Shown here piece by piece: positions 22,225 through 34,569 of a stretch of DNA of 64,000 nucleotides. Position numbers and translations under genes: made by a program. Position 1 is the first letter of the stretch. Every line of letters begins with the position of its first letter. Location: assembly GCF_000283155.1 (NCBI RefSeq), contig NW_004454177.1:27942051-28006050 (forward strand). Direction: 5' to 3'. Below the pieces are notes generated by a model that saw nothing but the letters and a program-made list of their open reading frames with translations, made no database searches and had not been told where the DNA came from. Source of the DNA: Ceratotherium simum simum (lineage: Eukaryota; Chordata; Mammalia; Perissodactyla; Rhinocerotidae).

Positions 22225-22440
22225 TAGCTGGTTTCCTCTTCTCCCTGGGCACACAGTTGGACTAGACTTCCCAGCTTCTCTTGCAGCTGGGCATGGCCGT
22301 GTGATTGACCCCAGCCAATGGAATGTGAGAAGATAGGATGTGTGCCACTTCCAGGCTGGCCCGTGATAACCTTCTGTGTCCCAGTTTCCTGCTCTTTCCC
22401 CCTCTGCAGCCCCTGATAAGGCTGGACTATAGCTCAGTCT
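22225..22440 (+). repeat. Unassigned interspersed repeat, LTR-like
   Basis: CACAGTTGGACTAGACTTCCC, AGCTGGGCATGGCCGTGTG, CAATGGAATGTGAGAAG and ATGTGTGCCACTTCCAGG together recall a common mammalian interspersed repeat, perhaps MaLR-related. I cannot name it. Confidence 0.4.
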
Positions 22441-24130
22441 CCTCCCCTCCCCCTCCTCCCCTCAGAGCCCTGTCATGATGCCATCTCTCACCTTAGCAGA
22501 ACAATTTACACTAGCAACTTGCCCCTTAAGGATATATTTTAAATGCCCTTCAAATTGACCCTTAACTATGAATTAGAAATAAAAATCTGGATGAATTCAT
22601 CAAGTATTATCTGTTCCTTTGCCAAATGAAAATCTTTATCAATTAAACCATGAAACACAGATGTTTCACCCAGACTCCTCTCAAGCTTGATGTTCTAGTT
22701 CACTACTTTTACGGCTTTCATAACTCAACTCTTTTTTGGGCCTCTTTCAAAAGGCAGCAAGTCGCCAACAGGCAATGTCATAAAATTAGCATCAAACGAA
22801 GCAGAGAAGGTGTTTCCAAATAGAGAGCTAAACGGGAAAAGATAAGCTTGGAGTGCAAGTGATCTGGAGGTGAAAGAAAAGGAAGACCCAGTTGGAGCAA
22901 ACTGCATCTCTCAGCCACAGAGAATGTCAGCATCCTTGTGAGACCACGTCTATACTACAGTATGAACGGCATGGTTCTCAAGGCAGCCTGGTGGGGATGA
23001 ACAGAGAGCAGAAGGACCATAACGAGTCAGAAAGGAGACTATGGGCACACAGCCCATTTCCCTCCAGAGCTTGGAGCTAAGACCATGAAGTGAAGAAGAC
23101 TGAGTTCACACTTGACTCATCTCTGCTAATTCCCTTATTTTTTAGGGTTTCAGGGAGCAGCGACTGAGGTGACACTACTTCTTTTACAATTCAGTTCAGG
23201 AAACTTATAGAAACCCTAGAAGACCTCTCTGGGGAGTTCTTTGAGAAATATATTTATTGCAATCACTAGTCTTTCCTATTTTGAGTAATTTCTTTCTTTC
23301 TTCTTTTTTTTTTATTAATTAGGAAGAGAAACCTTGCTGTCAGTAGAACCAGATGAACATAACTACAGTTGGTACTTGTTAAGTTTTCAAAAATCTGTTA
23401 TTTTCACTGGAGTCATTCTTTCGTACTTGACAACATCATGTTGTGAGATGCATCTGGTCAATCATTCATCTCTGGCAAGAGCACAAGAGAGATGATGCCA
23501 GGCCAGGTACGGTGGGGCCGTGGCATTCAAACCAAATGCCAACATGCATTTGTGGGAGGTTCGTGAGGAATCTTAATTTATTTTTGAGGCAAACAGAGAC
23601 TCTTCTAACCTCTTCTGTCTCACAGCATTAAAATGATTTTGACTGTAGAACATAATTGGATAACAACGACCTAACAAGCTCTTGGAGGAGTCTGAGCACA
23701 AATCAGCACGACAACTGTCATGGATGACAAATGAGACAGACACGATTCCTTGCTGAGGATGTTTAGGGTAGAAATTTTAGACCAAACAGATGACCAAATT
23801 AACACTGTTCCTTCTTCATTAAATCTAATACTGCAAACAAATCCAAAACAAATAACTAATCCACCCTTGCTGGGAGTGAAGATCGGCATGGGGGAGGGGA
23901 GTGCGGATGGGGAGGAAAGATTAAATAGAGGAAGAGGAATTCATAGAAGTGCCCACTGCAAATGGCAAACAAACAAACAAACAATCTAATATCTGAATAC
24001 TTTACATAAGGACGATGTTTCCCTAAAGGATCAAAAGTTAATCTAATGTTTAAAATTCTGGGATGAAAATATATATCAAATTCATTTTATATTTCGTGTT
24101 CTCTTTCACAAGCGACATTGGCAATTCTTC
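22441..24130. other. Repeat-poor stretch
   Basis: Unique sequence with a pyrimidine-rich tract at 23288-23316 and a CAAA-type short tandem at 23965-23985. Open frames at 23671-23989 overlap antiparallel and have no domain. Confidence 0.4.
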
Positions 24131-24140
24131 TTCTTTTTTT

Positions 24141-24374
24141 ATTTTTGAGGAAGATCGGCCCTGAGCTAACATCTGCCTATCCTCCTCTTTTTGCTGAGGA
24201 AGACTGGCCCTGGGCTAACATCCATGCCCATCTTCCTCCACTTTATATGGGACGCTGCCACAGCATGGCTTAACAAGCGGTTTGTCAGTGCGCGCCCGGG
24301 ATCCGAACCTGCGAACCCCGGGCCGCCGCAGTGGAGCGCACGCACTTAACCGCTTGCACCACCGAGCCGGCCCC
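24141..24374 (-). mobile_element. ERE SINE, intermediate form
   Basis: T-rich start, GAGGAAGATCGGCCCTGAGC, a second TGAGGAAGACTGGCCC unit, CCACTTTATATGGGACG, CAGCATGGCTTAACAAGCGG, GATCCGAACCTGCGAACC and a final GAGCCGGCCCC. It lacks the internal CTTCTAGTTGCTG block of the long copies. Flanking duplications are weak. Confidence 0.93.
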
Positions 24375-24409
24375 TATTATTCTTTGAAGAGATATAAATT
24401 ATCTCTTAA

Positions 24410-24438
24410 AAAGTGTGTGTGTGTGTGTATATGTGTAT
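24410..24438. repeat. Short (GT)n tract
   Basis: A mostly perfect GT run with a TATATG interruption. Confidence 0.8.
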
Positions 24439-24589
24439 GTTGGTAGGAAAGACATTTGCCAAGTGCAAACAATGTGTTAGATGTTTTATCTCCATTAACT
24501 CATTTTAAAGAAAAATAAAAAGTAAATTTAAAGGATATTTGAGAGCCTGGTTAAGAAATGGCACATCAATCATCAACTGAACAGCAATT

Positions 24590-25575
24590 TCTGTCCTTCA
24601 TTAATTCCACAGACATCGATTAGTGTCTCCTGTGTATCAGGTGACAGAAGGAGAACTAACATCAGTCAGACCAGATCACTACCTTCAAGCAGCTCACAAC
24701 CTGGTGGGAGAGACAGATATGGGAAAACAGCTGGTGAAAATGCAACAGATTAAAAGTGCTAAATTCTTCACTCTATGCACTATGCACTACTGGAACACGA
24801 AGTAGTGAACTGATCATCGTGAAGGTGAAGCAAAGGAAATAAGCCAGTTGGGTTTAGAACGATGAGTAGGAGTTTGCCAAACAGGGAAAAGACATGCCAT
24901 GTCGAGCATGCATCTTGTATAAAAGCACGGAGATGAGAAAAAGTGTGTGCATCTGGAAAACTCAAGCCCAGACATGGTGTGTGTGTGTGTTGGGGGTGGG
25001 TGGGGTGGGGGTGTCAGGATTGAAAGGAGATAAGGTAGAAGATGCCAAATTGTGATGGTTCTTTTTTGATATTCTAAGATGCATGGTTTTATCCTTTTGT
25101 AATGAAGAGCTGACGGTGATTTTTAGAATCTCCAAGTTACATGAGCTTATCCTTTTTCAAGAAATAACCAGCATACACATGAAGGCTAGACTGGAAGGAA
25201 AAAAAATAGAACTGAACCAGCTGATGCGGGGCTGCTTTAAGGAAGTGGGATGGCAAAGAGTAAGAGGAAATAAACAGATTCACGAAGTAGGAGGTAGAAT
25301 CTCTCAGATGTGATAACCAGTTTGATGTGAGAAGTGGGAGACGGGGCACTTAAGGATGATAAGATTTTGTTTTTTTTTTTAGTTTGACCAACTGAGGGAG
25401 TGGATGTGCTGTTTCTCAAAAAGGAGGAGAGAGTTTAGACTGGTAGAACTTTTGGACATGCTGGATGCAAGATTTTATGTGAGAAATCCAGATAGAGCTA
25501 CTCAAGACACGGTTAGATATTTAGGTCTAGAGCTCAGAAGAGAAGGTGGGGAGGCAGTTGGTATATCTGGATTCT
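24590..25575 (-). repeat. L2, long diverged copy
   Basis: Reverse L2 from the tail (TTCATTAATTCCACAGACATC) through CTTCAAGCAGCTCACAACC, TGGTGGGAGAGACAG, the GAAGTGGGATGGCAAAGAG region, and a distal part with TTTGGACATGCTGGATG and GGTCTAGAGCTCAG. A GT/G-rich tract at 24977-25011 and a T-run near 25370-25380 interrupt it. An L2 in the opposite orientation abuts it. Confidence 0.7.
24992..25011 (+). other. Compact G-quadruplex motif with one-base loops
   Basis: Four G runs at 24992-24996, 24998-25000, 25002-25005 and 25007-25011 are separated only by single T residues. One-base loops make this among the most stable quadruplex designs. It follows a short GT run. Confidence 0.85.
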
Positions 25576-25599
25576 GTCAGCAACTGCCCTCTTCCTGAA

Positions 25600-26100
25600 T
25601 GACAGGTCTGTTGCTCTCCTGCAATAACTTCTTTTAGCTCCTCCACTGCCCATAGAATGAGGTGCAGACTCTCTATCCTGGCCTTCAAAGACCACTGTAA
25701 GCTGGTCTCAACCTCTCTTTCCAGACTTATCTCCCTCAACCTGGATGCTCAAGCCATGTAAACCACCGATTGCTTCCTGAACACATCCTCAGCTATTTGG
25801 TGCTACGTCCTCAGCTTAGCATTCCCTTCCTGCCCACATTCACTCCACTGGTTGAAATCTGACCCATTTCAGGTTTTATCCCAAATCTTCACTTGGCCTT
25901 CAAGCGTTCCTCTCACAATAGTACCTCTCAATGATAAACAACCTCCTCTTCATCTGGGTTCCCAGAACATGCAGTTCACAACTCTGATGCATGGTATTAC
26001 CTCCTCCAGCCTGGCCCATCACCATCCCCATAAGTCACTCTCCCACACCGGACCGGGAGTTTATTGAGAGCAGGGCCATCCCCATAGGACGTGCTAAACG
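25600..26100 (+). repeat. L2 3' region
   Basis: Forward L2: ACTTCTTTTAGCTCCTCC, CTATCCTGGCCTTCAAAGACC, CATTCACTCCACTGG, CAGGTTTTATCCCAAATCTTC, ACTTGGCCTTCAAGCG, GAGCAGGGCCATC. It converges on the minus-strand L2 immediately upstream. Confidence 0.8.
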
Positions 26101-29100
26101 AAGGAAACCTAAGAGGAAATGGCTCACTGGGCTTACAGCATGCAATGTCTTTTGCTCTGCTCCTGGAGACACAGAGTCTTGCTATCACATTGGAAGCTAA
26201 AAGCTTCAGGGCTGCTCACTTGGGCCCCAGTGGGGAGTAGAGAACTCAGGATGATGCGATGAAACATGACAAATGACTTAGTGAACTGACAAAATTGCAA
26301 AGATTAGACCTTCCTTCTTTTCTGGTGTTCATCCGGCTTCTCCACTTGTCATGACCCTTCCTGCCAAGCCTGAGCATCAAGACCTCCATGAGAGAAGCAC
26401 AAGAAGAGGGGAAGTATGTTTTCTTTGGCAATTTAATTGTGAGGTTCTCATGTTTATGTACTCATTATATATTTTTTTAATTATTATTGCTAGTTGCGTG
26501 AAAACACAAGCATCTGTGACCCTGGCTATGGCTAAATTCAGGCTGTAACCTCAGCTGCCAACAGTTTAATATTTTTCCAGGAAAACAACAGAACTCGACC
26601 CTCTAATTATGAAGGAATTACTCTAGGAAGGAATCCGGTTAATGATGAGTGGACCTCAGAGTAGAGGAAGCCTCTTCTTTGTAAATTCTCTCATCACCCA
26701 AGACTTAGGGATGCAGAAACAAGTAGAAAGATGCTCCCCACTCCCCATCTGTTGCCTCTAGTCTCTGCTTTTTCAAAGCTGATACCATACTTGTGCCTGC
26801 TTCTGATAATGGCTCCTGGCATGAGATGCCCTGTTCTCACTCCATGTTAGTTGACAAGAGACTAGAAACTTAGATTCTGAATGTCAACATGAATGGATGT
26901 GTCCTTAGATTTTGCTCATAAAATACAGCTCCTTCTATATTTATAGTGGTCAAGTATGTTAATGTCATTCTAATAATTACAGTAACAGTAGTAATAATAT
27001 TAATATAGAGGGAGGAGAAACACAGATCATCTGCTGGGCTACCAAGAGAGCCGCTTTTTTGTATAATTATCACCCACATTCACAGATGTATAAGGCATGA
27101 ATCTTACATCTGCTTGAATATCCTCTGGCTGTCAAACAAAACACAAAGATTCTTTGTATCTTTCCATCTTATGATTCCTTCCTCACAATCTCTGCCTGGA
27201 CTATAAAAATAGCTGGTGCTTATTTTAGTACAAAATTAGATGCTGATTTATTGATCATTTGTAAAATGCCTCTCCCCTCTCCAGCTCTTTCTGAAACATT
27301 CGCTTTTTAAATTTCTGAAGACAAATGAGTTTTTCCTCCATGTGAATTTCTCGATGCTTCCAAACAGATCAGGAGAGATGGGAACGTTTATTTATGTGAG
27401 TGGACATGTGTCAATACACTCTAAAAGAAAAAAGAAAAAGACACGAGTGCGTCTTAGGAGCACTGCCAACCACACACTTTAACGCCCATCTATTATGCCT
27501 CGGAATCCATGTGTGAACTGTCTTCATGACTCTAGGGGGTCCTTGGAGGCAGGATGTAGATCTTGGAATTGAATTCATTTCAAGGCTTCACCACATATGG
27601 TAACAGCATCTCCCCTCAAACCTGCGGGGCAGTTCCGGACACATCATGGATCATGGGTTCAAAAGACCATGCACTTTTCTGTCTCCTTAATGTGATCACA
27701 TTTTATCAAGTTTATGCCATGAATATTTCTCTGTACCCTTGACTCAGGCAAAATTGGGCATTGTTTGTGAACTTGGACTATCCATGTCTGAATAGCTTAC
27801 CACGTAGGGCCACCCTCCTTCCCCTTACTCACCCCTGTCTCCTGTTCCAATACACCAGCTCCTCTTGGGTTCTGAGCCATTTCCAATACCACTCAACACA
27901 TTTCTTTGGCTCAATCCCACAACTTTCTGCTTCATTATCAAGTACTTACAAAATTAAGTGCCCAGATTAAAAAATAATATTTTTTTAAAGATTAACTTTT
28001 ACTAGGTCTGTTGATACTACTTTTATTGCCATTGGATCTACATGTTGAAGAATCCTAACTGTGAAGACATCTGTTGCTGTTTAAGACATAATTTAGAACA
28101 AGGTATATTTTATGTGCTTATGACTTTGAAGACAATTTTAGGTGAAAGCTATATGAGGAAAGCCTTTCAGTCCATGAGGTCAGTGACAGGCTGACTCTGT
28201 TATTTGCCTTTATCTCAAAGCCATGAAACCCACAGCAAGGAAAGGCTAAGTCCACAGTTTAATACCACAATTTAAATCACAGCACGAGAGACCCAGGCAT
28301 TTCATTCCCTGTTCTCCTAGCAGCATAACACTACCTTTCACAATAATTACCATCACTTCCAAAAAGTGACGACCACGGCACACCTCTCCATCATGCTCAA
28401 AACAAGATTTCATTAGCAAGTGGGGTGCAGCCTGGGGCAAGCTTGACAGCTCTCTGCTGTAGGAGTTGTTTTCGCTTTTGGACATCTTAGTGGACAGACT
28501 TCTGCCCTGAACCTCAAAAGGATAATGCCTGCTTATCTCGTCACCCACCCGTGCTGGCCTTTCGCATGCCTGCTCAGCCCCCGCCACTTGGTCAGATGTC
28601 ACAGAAAATGAAATGCTCTTGATATCTTTATTCAGTCAGGACTCTAATGTTAACTTAGGAAATCGCCTCTTTCATGGAATTTAAAGACAGACAGCTTCTA
28701 ACCCTGTCCTCCAACCCCAGCACAAATATTCATGTATTTCAAATCAGCAATTTACTCTTAGGTTAGATGCCAAAACATTTCGCATAAATAAATAGCAGTA
28801 GAGATCCAATGAGTTACTCGGGTTTTTATTATATTGTGCTTATACTTACGTGGAGCTCCCTACAGTTTATCAGATCAGAAAAAAACATCCCAATTGGTGC
28901 ATGTCAGTGCTCCACTAAGTCTTCCCTAATTTTCCTCTCATGTTTTTTCTATTTGCCACCTGGAAAGTACAACCATATCCTCAACATGTGGCTAAGTGAA
29001 AGTCCCGAGAAAGGGCTCTAAATCTTGGCTGCTGCTTCTGTTTTTTTCCTAGTACCTTTCCAGTGTTCCTCAAAGAGTTACTATGTAACAGCCGCATATG

Positions 29101-29714
29101 CATAGAGTTGGTGTCCACACACACAGGAGGTCCAGTCTGAGCTCCCTGAGATGCTCGTGGCAGGCTCTTCGTCGTCTCTCCCGCTTGGCTACTCCCTGCA
29201 GTGTGTCTTCATCACTGTCAATCAGCACTCGTCACTCACGTTTTGGGAACAAGGCCATCTTCTACCATCAGCTTCACACTTTTTTTTTTTTCTGTTATGC
29301 TCCTGGCTTCACAATAGAGAGTCTGAACTCAGGCAGCAGCCCTCCTGAGCTACTATTTCTCCAGAAAACAATGTTCCTACACTAACACTTGACTATTTTT
29401 CCTCTCAGAAACTTCCTGAATTTTTCATCTGCAAAATTGGGATAATTATGAGGAAACTGTAAGTAAAGTTGATAAAATAATATTTGTGAGCATTCCCAGA
29501 AAGAAAAGGTAAAAGTAGAATCTTCATTCGATGTTCAGGGGCATGATTTCCTAACAAAGGAGTAGGGAGGTCGTTTTCCCATCAGCTTTCTGGTCCAGCA
29601 ACTGCACCCTCATTCGGGAGGAGAAGCTCAACATACAGTACAATTGTGTTGCCATGAGGACTTGCTGTATTATTACTTTTCCAGAGCACTATTCTCCAAC
29701 AAGGATGACCAGCA
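26101..29714. other. Long repeat-poor stretch
   Basis: About 3.6 kb in which I recognise no transposon with confidence. T-runs occur at 26470-26478 and 29279-29291. The longest frame, 28246-28602 on the minus strand (118 codons), has no recognisable domain. A minor L2-like scrap may lie at 28900-28945. Confidence 0.4.
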
Positions 29715-29870
29715 GAATCTGAGCCCCGCTGTGAGATCTTGGGAAAGCTAGTTAACCTCTGTGGATTTTAGTATTCTCAACTATTATAAAAGAGAGAGGG
29801 GAGAGGTAACCAGCCTTCCTCCTGTGAGGGTTATGTAAGAATGCCTAGCACATTTTAGTTCCTTTGTTCT
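29715..29870 (+). repeat. MIR SINE
   Basis: Forward MIR: AGATCTTGGGAAAGCTAG, TTAACCTCTGTGGATTTTAG, TGTGAGGGTTATGTAAG, ATGCCTAGCACATTTTAG. Confidence 0.78.
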
Positions 29871-30499
29871 TTTCCATAAACTTCACAGTTTGATATATGG
29901 TATGAGAATCTAGTTTCCCCAATCCCAAACAGAAGCTTCAGTTGGATAGTGAGAGTTTGATGGACTGAAAGCAGGAAAGGGAAGATGACAACACTGACGA
30001 TGATTATGACAATGGCCAAGATGCTGGGGACAACAATTACTTTTTAAACCTTTTACTCACAAGGCACTTACAACTCACATGACAAGGCATAGGATAAGCT
30101 GATAGAGCAGGCTGAACTAGTTGTCTCTCCAAAAGAGAGTTTATCTATTCAGAAAATGCGATGGGTCTTTGAGGAGCTATAAGCATGTCTACTTTTAGAG
30201 AACTTGAACAAACAGGTAGCACAGTAACCATACAAAGACTACAAATGCTCGGGCCTTGTTTTCTGAAGTCAGCACTGAGTCAACAGCCTCTGGGAAAACA
30301 GCAAGGCAAAATGGCAATCACTGGATTGGGGCTCTGCAAAACCAGATGAACTTAGAGCAAACTAGAGGTCGTTCAGTTCGGCTTCCTTCCACCATGTCCC
30401 TGATGGGTGCCAAACAACTCCTTCTGATTTGCCCCCTGTCCCTGACTGAGACTCTGCTTCATCCCGATGCCCACACTGGGAATGACTCTGAATCTGGCC
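29871..30499. other. Unique stretch
   Basis: No repeat recognised. A plus-strand frame beginning at 30256 runs 98 codons into the following hAT element and is not credible as a gene. Confidence 0.4.
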
Positions 30500-30982
30500 C
30501 TGTGCCGTGTGATATGCTGGCCACCATGCTCACGTGGGTCCTGAGCACATGAAATGTGGCCAGTGCAACTGAGGAACTGACTTATAAATTTCACTTAATT
30601 TTAAGTGGTTCAAATTTAAATTTAAAAACTGATACTCGATTCCATTTTTGGAAAACTTTTAAATAAGTTTGGAACAACTTGAATATGTGAATCTATTTTT
30701 TCAACTGTAAATTTTAGGAAATCTAAATACAGATGAAGTATTTTTGATGAAAAAAGCATTGAACTTAGATGGGCCAATGAAGACTTAGTAAGAAAATGAA
30801 TGTAAAATATCTTATTAATATTTTTATATTCATTACATATCAAAATGATGTTTTGTGCCTAAGTTAAATAAAATACATTATTAAAACTAATTTTGCCTTT
30901 TTATTTTTACCTTGTTAATGTGGCTAGTAAAAATTTTAAATCACAAATGTGGCTCATATTATATTTCTATTGGACAGCACTG
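30500..30982 (+). mobile_element. hAT-like non-autonomous DNA transposon, apparently end to end
   Basis: The left end CTGTGCCGTGTGATA and the complement of the right end, CAGTGCTGTCCAATA, agree at 10 of 15 positions, giving diverged terminal inverted repeats. Internal phrases GAAATGTGGCCAGTGC, AACTGAGGAACTGAC, TAATGTGGCTAG and TATTGGACAGCACTG identify a common mammalian MER-class hAT element whose exact name I cannot confirm. The interior is very AT-rich and noncoding. Confidence 0.72.
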
Positions 30983-31949
30983 GTCTATACATTCCAGAAA
31001 TGGACATAAAATTTCAGCTATTGTCTGACCACGAAAAATATGCTGGTATTGTCATATCCTTAGTAATAGATTTGTCGAGCCTAACAGGGCATCGAGTTTG
31101 GAGCCAAGAGCTGAATTTGAAGCTGGCGTCTACTAATTTAGATATCATCAGTCTATTATTGCTGTCTGAGGTCTCCCTGAACCCTGATGCAAAATTCGAA
31201 AGTATTTTCTTCCCCTTTTATCTTTACATCCTCTGAAAATCTGGTAAATGTGCCTTCTATTATTTGGTCAAATGACAAAATGCTGTGGAATTCATCTGGG
31301 AGGGCTTCAAAGAAGATGCGCGAATTCCACAGCACACTCCAAATTCCCACCATCATTTTTATCAGTGACAATGTCTCCTTTCAGTCCCACCCAAGGGGCT
31401 CCTCTGTACTTTCCGTGTTGATTTCATAGCCCTCACCATAAACTTGGCTACCTCAAACTCCAGGGCCACACACACCACTTTCTTTCTGTGTGCCCACAAT
31501 GCATGTAATAATCAAATGCTGCCTACTGAACTTGTGCCATCAAAATTATTACCCAAGAAACATTACATGAATACATTTACCCATTCATGACTATCTTTAC
31601 CCAGCAAAATTTGCTCACTCTAAGTTTATTGGGCACATGACTGGGTGCACTACAGCAGATTTATTTTGGGGATGGGCAACCAGTCAGTGTAATAGGGGAT
31701 CAGCCTGATCCCTATTCTGGGGATGGTGCTCCCTATTCTTTGGTGATGCCACTGGAAAACAGGCATGCCTTACACAAAGAGATCTGAAAAATGCTCAACA
31801 ATGTGACTTCCCTGTGGAAACAGAAGCCCTTGTTTCAACCCAATCCTCTCCTCTCCCAGGGCAGGGTCTTCTCTAACTTAATTCTCGGTGGTGGTCATCA
31901 AGTTTTCTTTTGTTCTATAGCTATTCCCCACCTTTTCTCCTTGTCCCAC
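30983..31949. other. Unique stretch
   Basis: No named repeat. Overlapping frames around 30949-31429 on both strands lack domains. Confidence 0.4.
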
Positions 31950-32219
31950 TACACACACAGACACACACACACACACAGACACACACACACAGACACACAC
32001 ACACACAGACACACACAGACACACACACACACAGACACACACACACAGACACACACACACACNNNNNNNNNNNNNNNNNNNNNNNNNNNNNNNNNNNNNN
32101 NNNNNNNNNNNNNNNNNNNNNNNNNNNNNNNNNNNNNNNNNNNNNNNNNNNNNNNNNNNNNNACACACACACACAGACACACACACACACAGACACACAC
32201 ACACACAGACACACACACG
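31950..32219. repeat. CA-rich microsatellite with interspersed ACAGAC units and an assembly gap
   Basis: Runs of (CA)n are broken at irregular short spacing by AG, giving ACACAGACAC blocks on both sides of an N gap. True length is unknown. Long open frames over this block are simply translation of a dinucleotide repeat. Confidence 0.95.
32063..32162. other. Assembly gap of exactly 100 N
   Basis: One hundred Ns inside the CA-rich repeat, a size conventionally used for gaps of unknown length. Confidence 0.98.
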
Positions 32220-33223
32220 CACTGCAACCTGTAGCCAGGTGTTGAGGAGCAGGGAACACGTGGTAAAGTGAGCAGTGCAGGAGGGGCAGAGACATAAATG
32301 GCGAAAGACGGAGCTCCAAGGGGCAAGTCTGAGTCAATCTGTTTCAGTCCCTCCATCCATAAAATGGAATCCAGGCTGATAAACTCTTCCACCCAGGGAT
32401 GCTGTATTAATTGGCTAATTAATGACTGTAACTCACTCCTAAAGATCCAAAGAATGCTATTAATGCTAAGTATGTTTTACACAGAAACCATTTAAAGTAA
32501 TTAGCAAAACTATGGTTGCTTTGAATTAGAAAGTCAATTTAAACTTGAGACTCCATTATTGGGATGGCAAAAGAAGCAGAACGAATGGTGGTCTAAGCCG
32601 TCATAGTTGGCGTGCAGTGGTTTGGTTGTGTCATTACATCAAGAAGATGAGCTATATGCAATGAGCAGGTGGCTTGGGTTATAAAAACAAATACGTAGGA
32701 AAAAATGCATGCATGCAGGTGCAAAGAATGAAGCAGAAAAGAAGGCATCTATATGTTGGAAGCTGATGGACCTAGCCCAGGGCAAGGAATCATTTCTGAG
32801 TCCCCAGGTCACTAGACCAGCTCTAGGGTAGATCTTAATGGAACAAAGCGAATGCATCAGCAGTTGGCTATCTGTATTCTACAGTTGAGACAAAGGGAAA
32901 TTTAACAACCAAGCCTCATCTTTGTATCACTGAACACTATATAATTTTGTTTCTATACCCAAGATGACATAGCTATCATAGTTCCCAGTAGAAACATTTG
33001 TCAAAGGGAGCAGAGCTAATGGCTTTAATCAAATGTGGGGTTAAGTAATCCAATTCCAGGGGCTCATAAACCCAAAATTCAGAGGTCTGTGGGCTTTTGC
33101 CAGTGTGTGTGCAAAGATTTCAAATATCTCACAGCCTAGTTCCTCCTGTATCCCCAAGAAATGCAGTAATGGACAGGATGGAATGGATTTAGTGCATCTA
33201 GTAGCTTAGGATTCATCTAGGGT
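32220..33223. other. Unique stretch
   Basis: No transposon recognised. Includes a short CATGCATGCATGC-like alternating run near 32703. Confidence 0.4.
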
Positions 33224-33372
33224 GATTCATTCATCTATTCATTTCTTCAGTATATATGAAATAAGGACTAAATGCAAGGTGTAATGCTGGACAATGTGAG
33301 GTTACAAAGCTGAATCAGACACAGACCTACTCTCAAGGAGCTTCCAGTCAAGCTTCAGAAATTACCCAAAAA
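33224..33372 (-). repeat. L2 3' end
   Basis: GATTCATTCATCTATTC, AATGCTGGACAATGTG and CTCTCAAGGAGCTTCCAGTC are reverse L2 3' features. Confidence 0.78.
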
Positions 33373-33384
33373 TAACCTCCAAAA

Positions 33385-33447
33385 TGTTTGCATCCAGCAC
33401 AATGCTCGGTATCTTGTGGGCAATAAAAGAATGTTGAATAGTTGAAC
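33385..33447 (+). repeat. L2 3' tail in opposite orientation
   Basis: CATCCAGCACAATGCTCGG then AATAAAAGAATGTTGAATAG is a forward L2 terminus. It lies immediately after a reverse L2, so the two are independent. Confidence 0.65.
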
Positions 33448-33604
33448 ACAAGACAGAGAGAGGTAAGCGCCATGTTCAAGGCAAATACTTTGAGAGGTCA
33501 GAGTCAGGAGAGGGCACTTCCCACCAAGGAAAGTTGGTGTAGCATCTTACATGAGAGCTTAGCTTGAATGACATGGAACAGACAGATGGAACAATGAGAA
33601 ATAA

Positions 33605-33765
33605 CAACAGTGATAACAAACATTTATTATTGCTCATTTTGCTAAGAGTTTTATATAACTATTACATTTTGTCTTGAGAATAAACCTCATTTACAGATAA
33701 AGAAACAAATGTAGAAGAATTAAGCAATATGTCCACAGACACAAAGTGACAGAGCCAATATTCCT
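33605..33765 (-). repeat. MIR SINE
   Basis: AACAAACATTTATTATTGC, AAGAGTTTTATATAAC, ACCTCATTTACAGATAAAG and AAGTGACAGAGCC follow reverse MIR order. Confidence 0.78.
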
Positions 33766-33905
33766 TCATTCATTCAATCAGTCTTCATCCATCCAATACT
33801 TACTGAGTGTTTACAAAGTGCCAGAAATTGTTCTAGGTGCTGGGGATACAGAGTTTTACAAAACTGATACTGTTGCTGCCCTCCTAGTGGATTGAGATTC
33901 TGAAG
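33766..33905 (-). repeat. L2 3' end
   Basis: TTCATTCATTCAATCAG, CAATACTTACTGAGTGTTTAC, AAAGTGCCAGAAATTG, TTCTAGGTGCTGGGGATAC, TGCTGCCCTCCTAGTGG. Confidence 0.9.
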
Positions 33906-34569
33906 GAAATGTATAATGAATTCATCTCTTATCAATTTATCTCCTGAATGCTGCAGAGGGTGCAATATCTAAAGTCCCTTAAGTAAGTGGATTTCTGCCA
34001 TCATTGGCAAAGAAAGACATTCAAACTAGTTTGAAAATATGCCACAGGAAAAGAAAGGAACAATGGCTCAAAATGGAGTTATTTAGTAATTTATAAGCAA
34101 ATTTTAAAATAAAATATCAAAAGGCTTAGAAATATTGCAATATCTCCATGAGATTTATGGAGAGCTTTGAGAAGTGGTGGGCAATATGTGTAGGAGTCAT
34201 TTTTCTGGAGCTCTGAGAGGCCTTTAGCAGCACTAACAATCTATTCTAGTGAAATATAAGAAAAGGAAAGTGGATATATTTAAAATTCACTGAAGAATTA
34301 ATGCTAATTAGGCCCATACTTTGGCAGCCAAGAAGAGAAGATGTAATTTGTTAGGTTCACAGTAGGAAAAAATAACAAGTAACTGGACTTTCAAATTGCC
34401 ATATATGGAAACAGTGAACAATGTAATGATTTAAGATCTATTGTGAACTAGACCCCATTGTTTCTTAATACTGCCAGAGCAACCAATTGCTTTAGGAAAG
34501 GGAGTCCTGGATGCTCCCCAATACATTTATATTTTAATACATTTTTGGAGAGCATAGATCTGATTAGAT
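33906..34569. other. AT-rich unique stretch
   Basis: No named repeat or exon. Confidence 0.4.

Noticed and set aside
28246..28602. 118-codon minus-strand frame
   Set aside because: No domain, signal or membrane pattern, and no neighbouring exon signals that I can support.
31950..32219. CRISPR-like array from regularly spaced ACAGAC blocks
   Set aside because: There are no unique spacers and no 20-40 base repeats. It is a eukaryotic microsatellite.
31791..32392. Several 111-147 codon frames across the CA repeat
   Set aside because: They are translations of CA/GT dinucleotides (Thr-His and Val-Cys runs) and cross 100 Ns.
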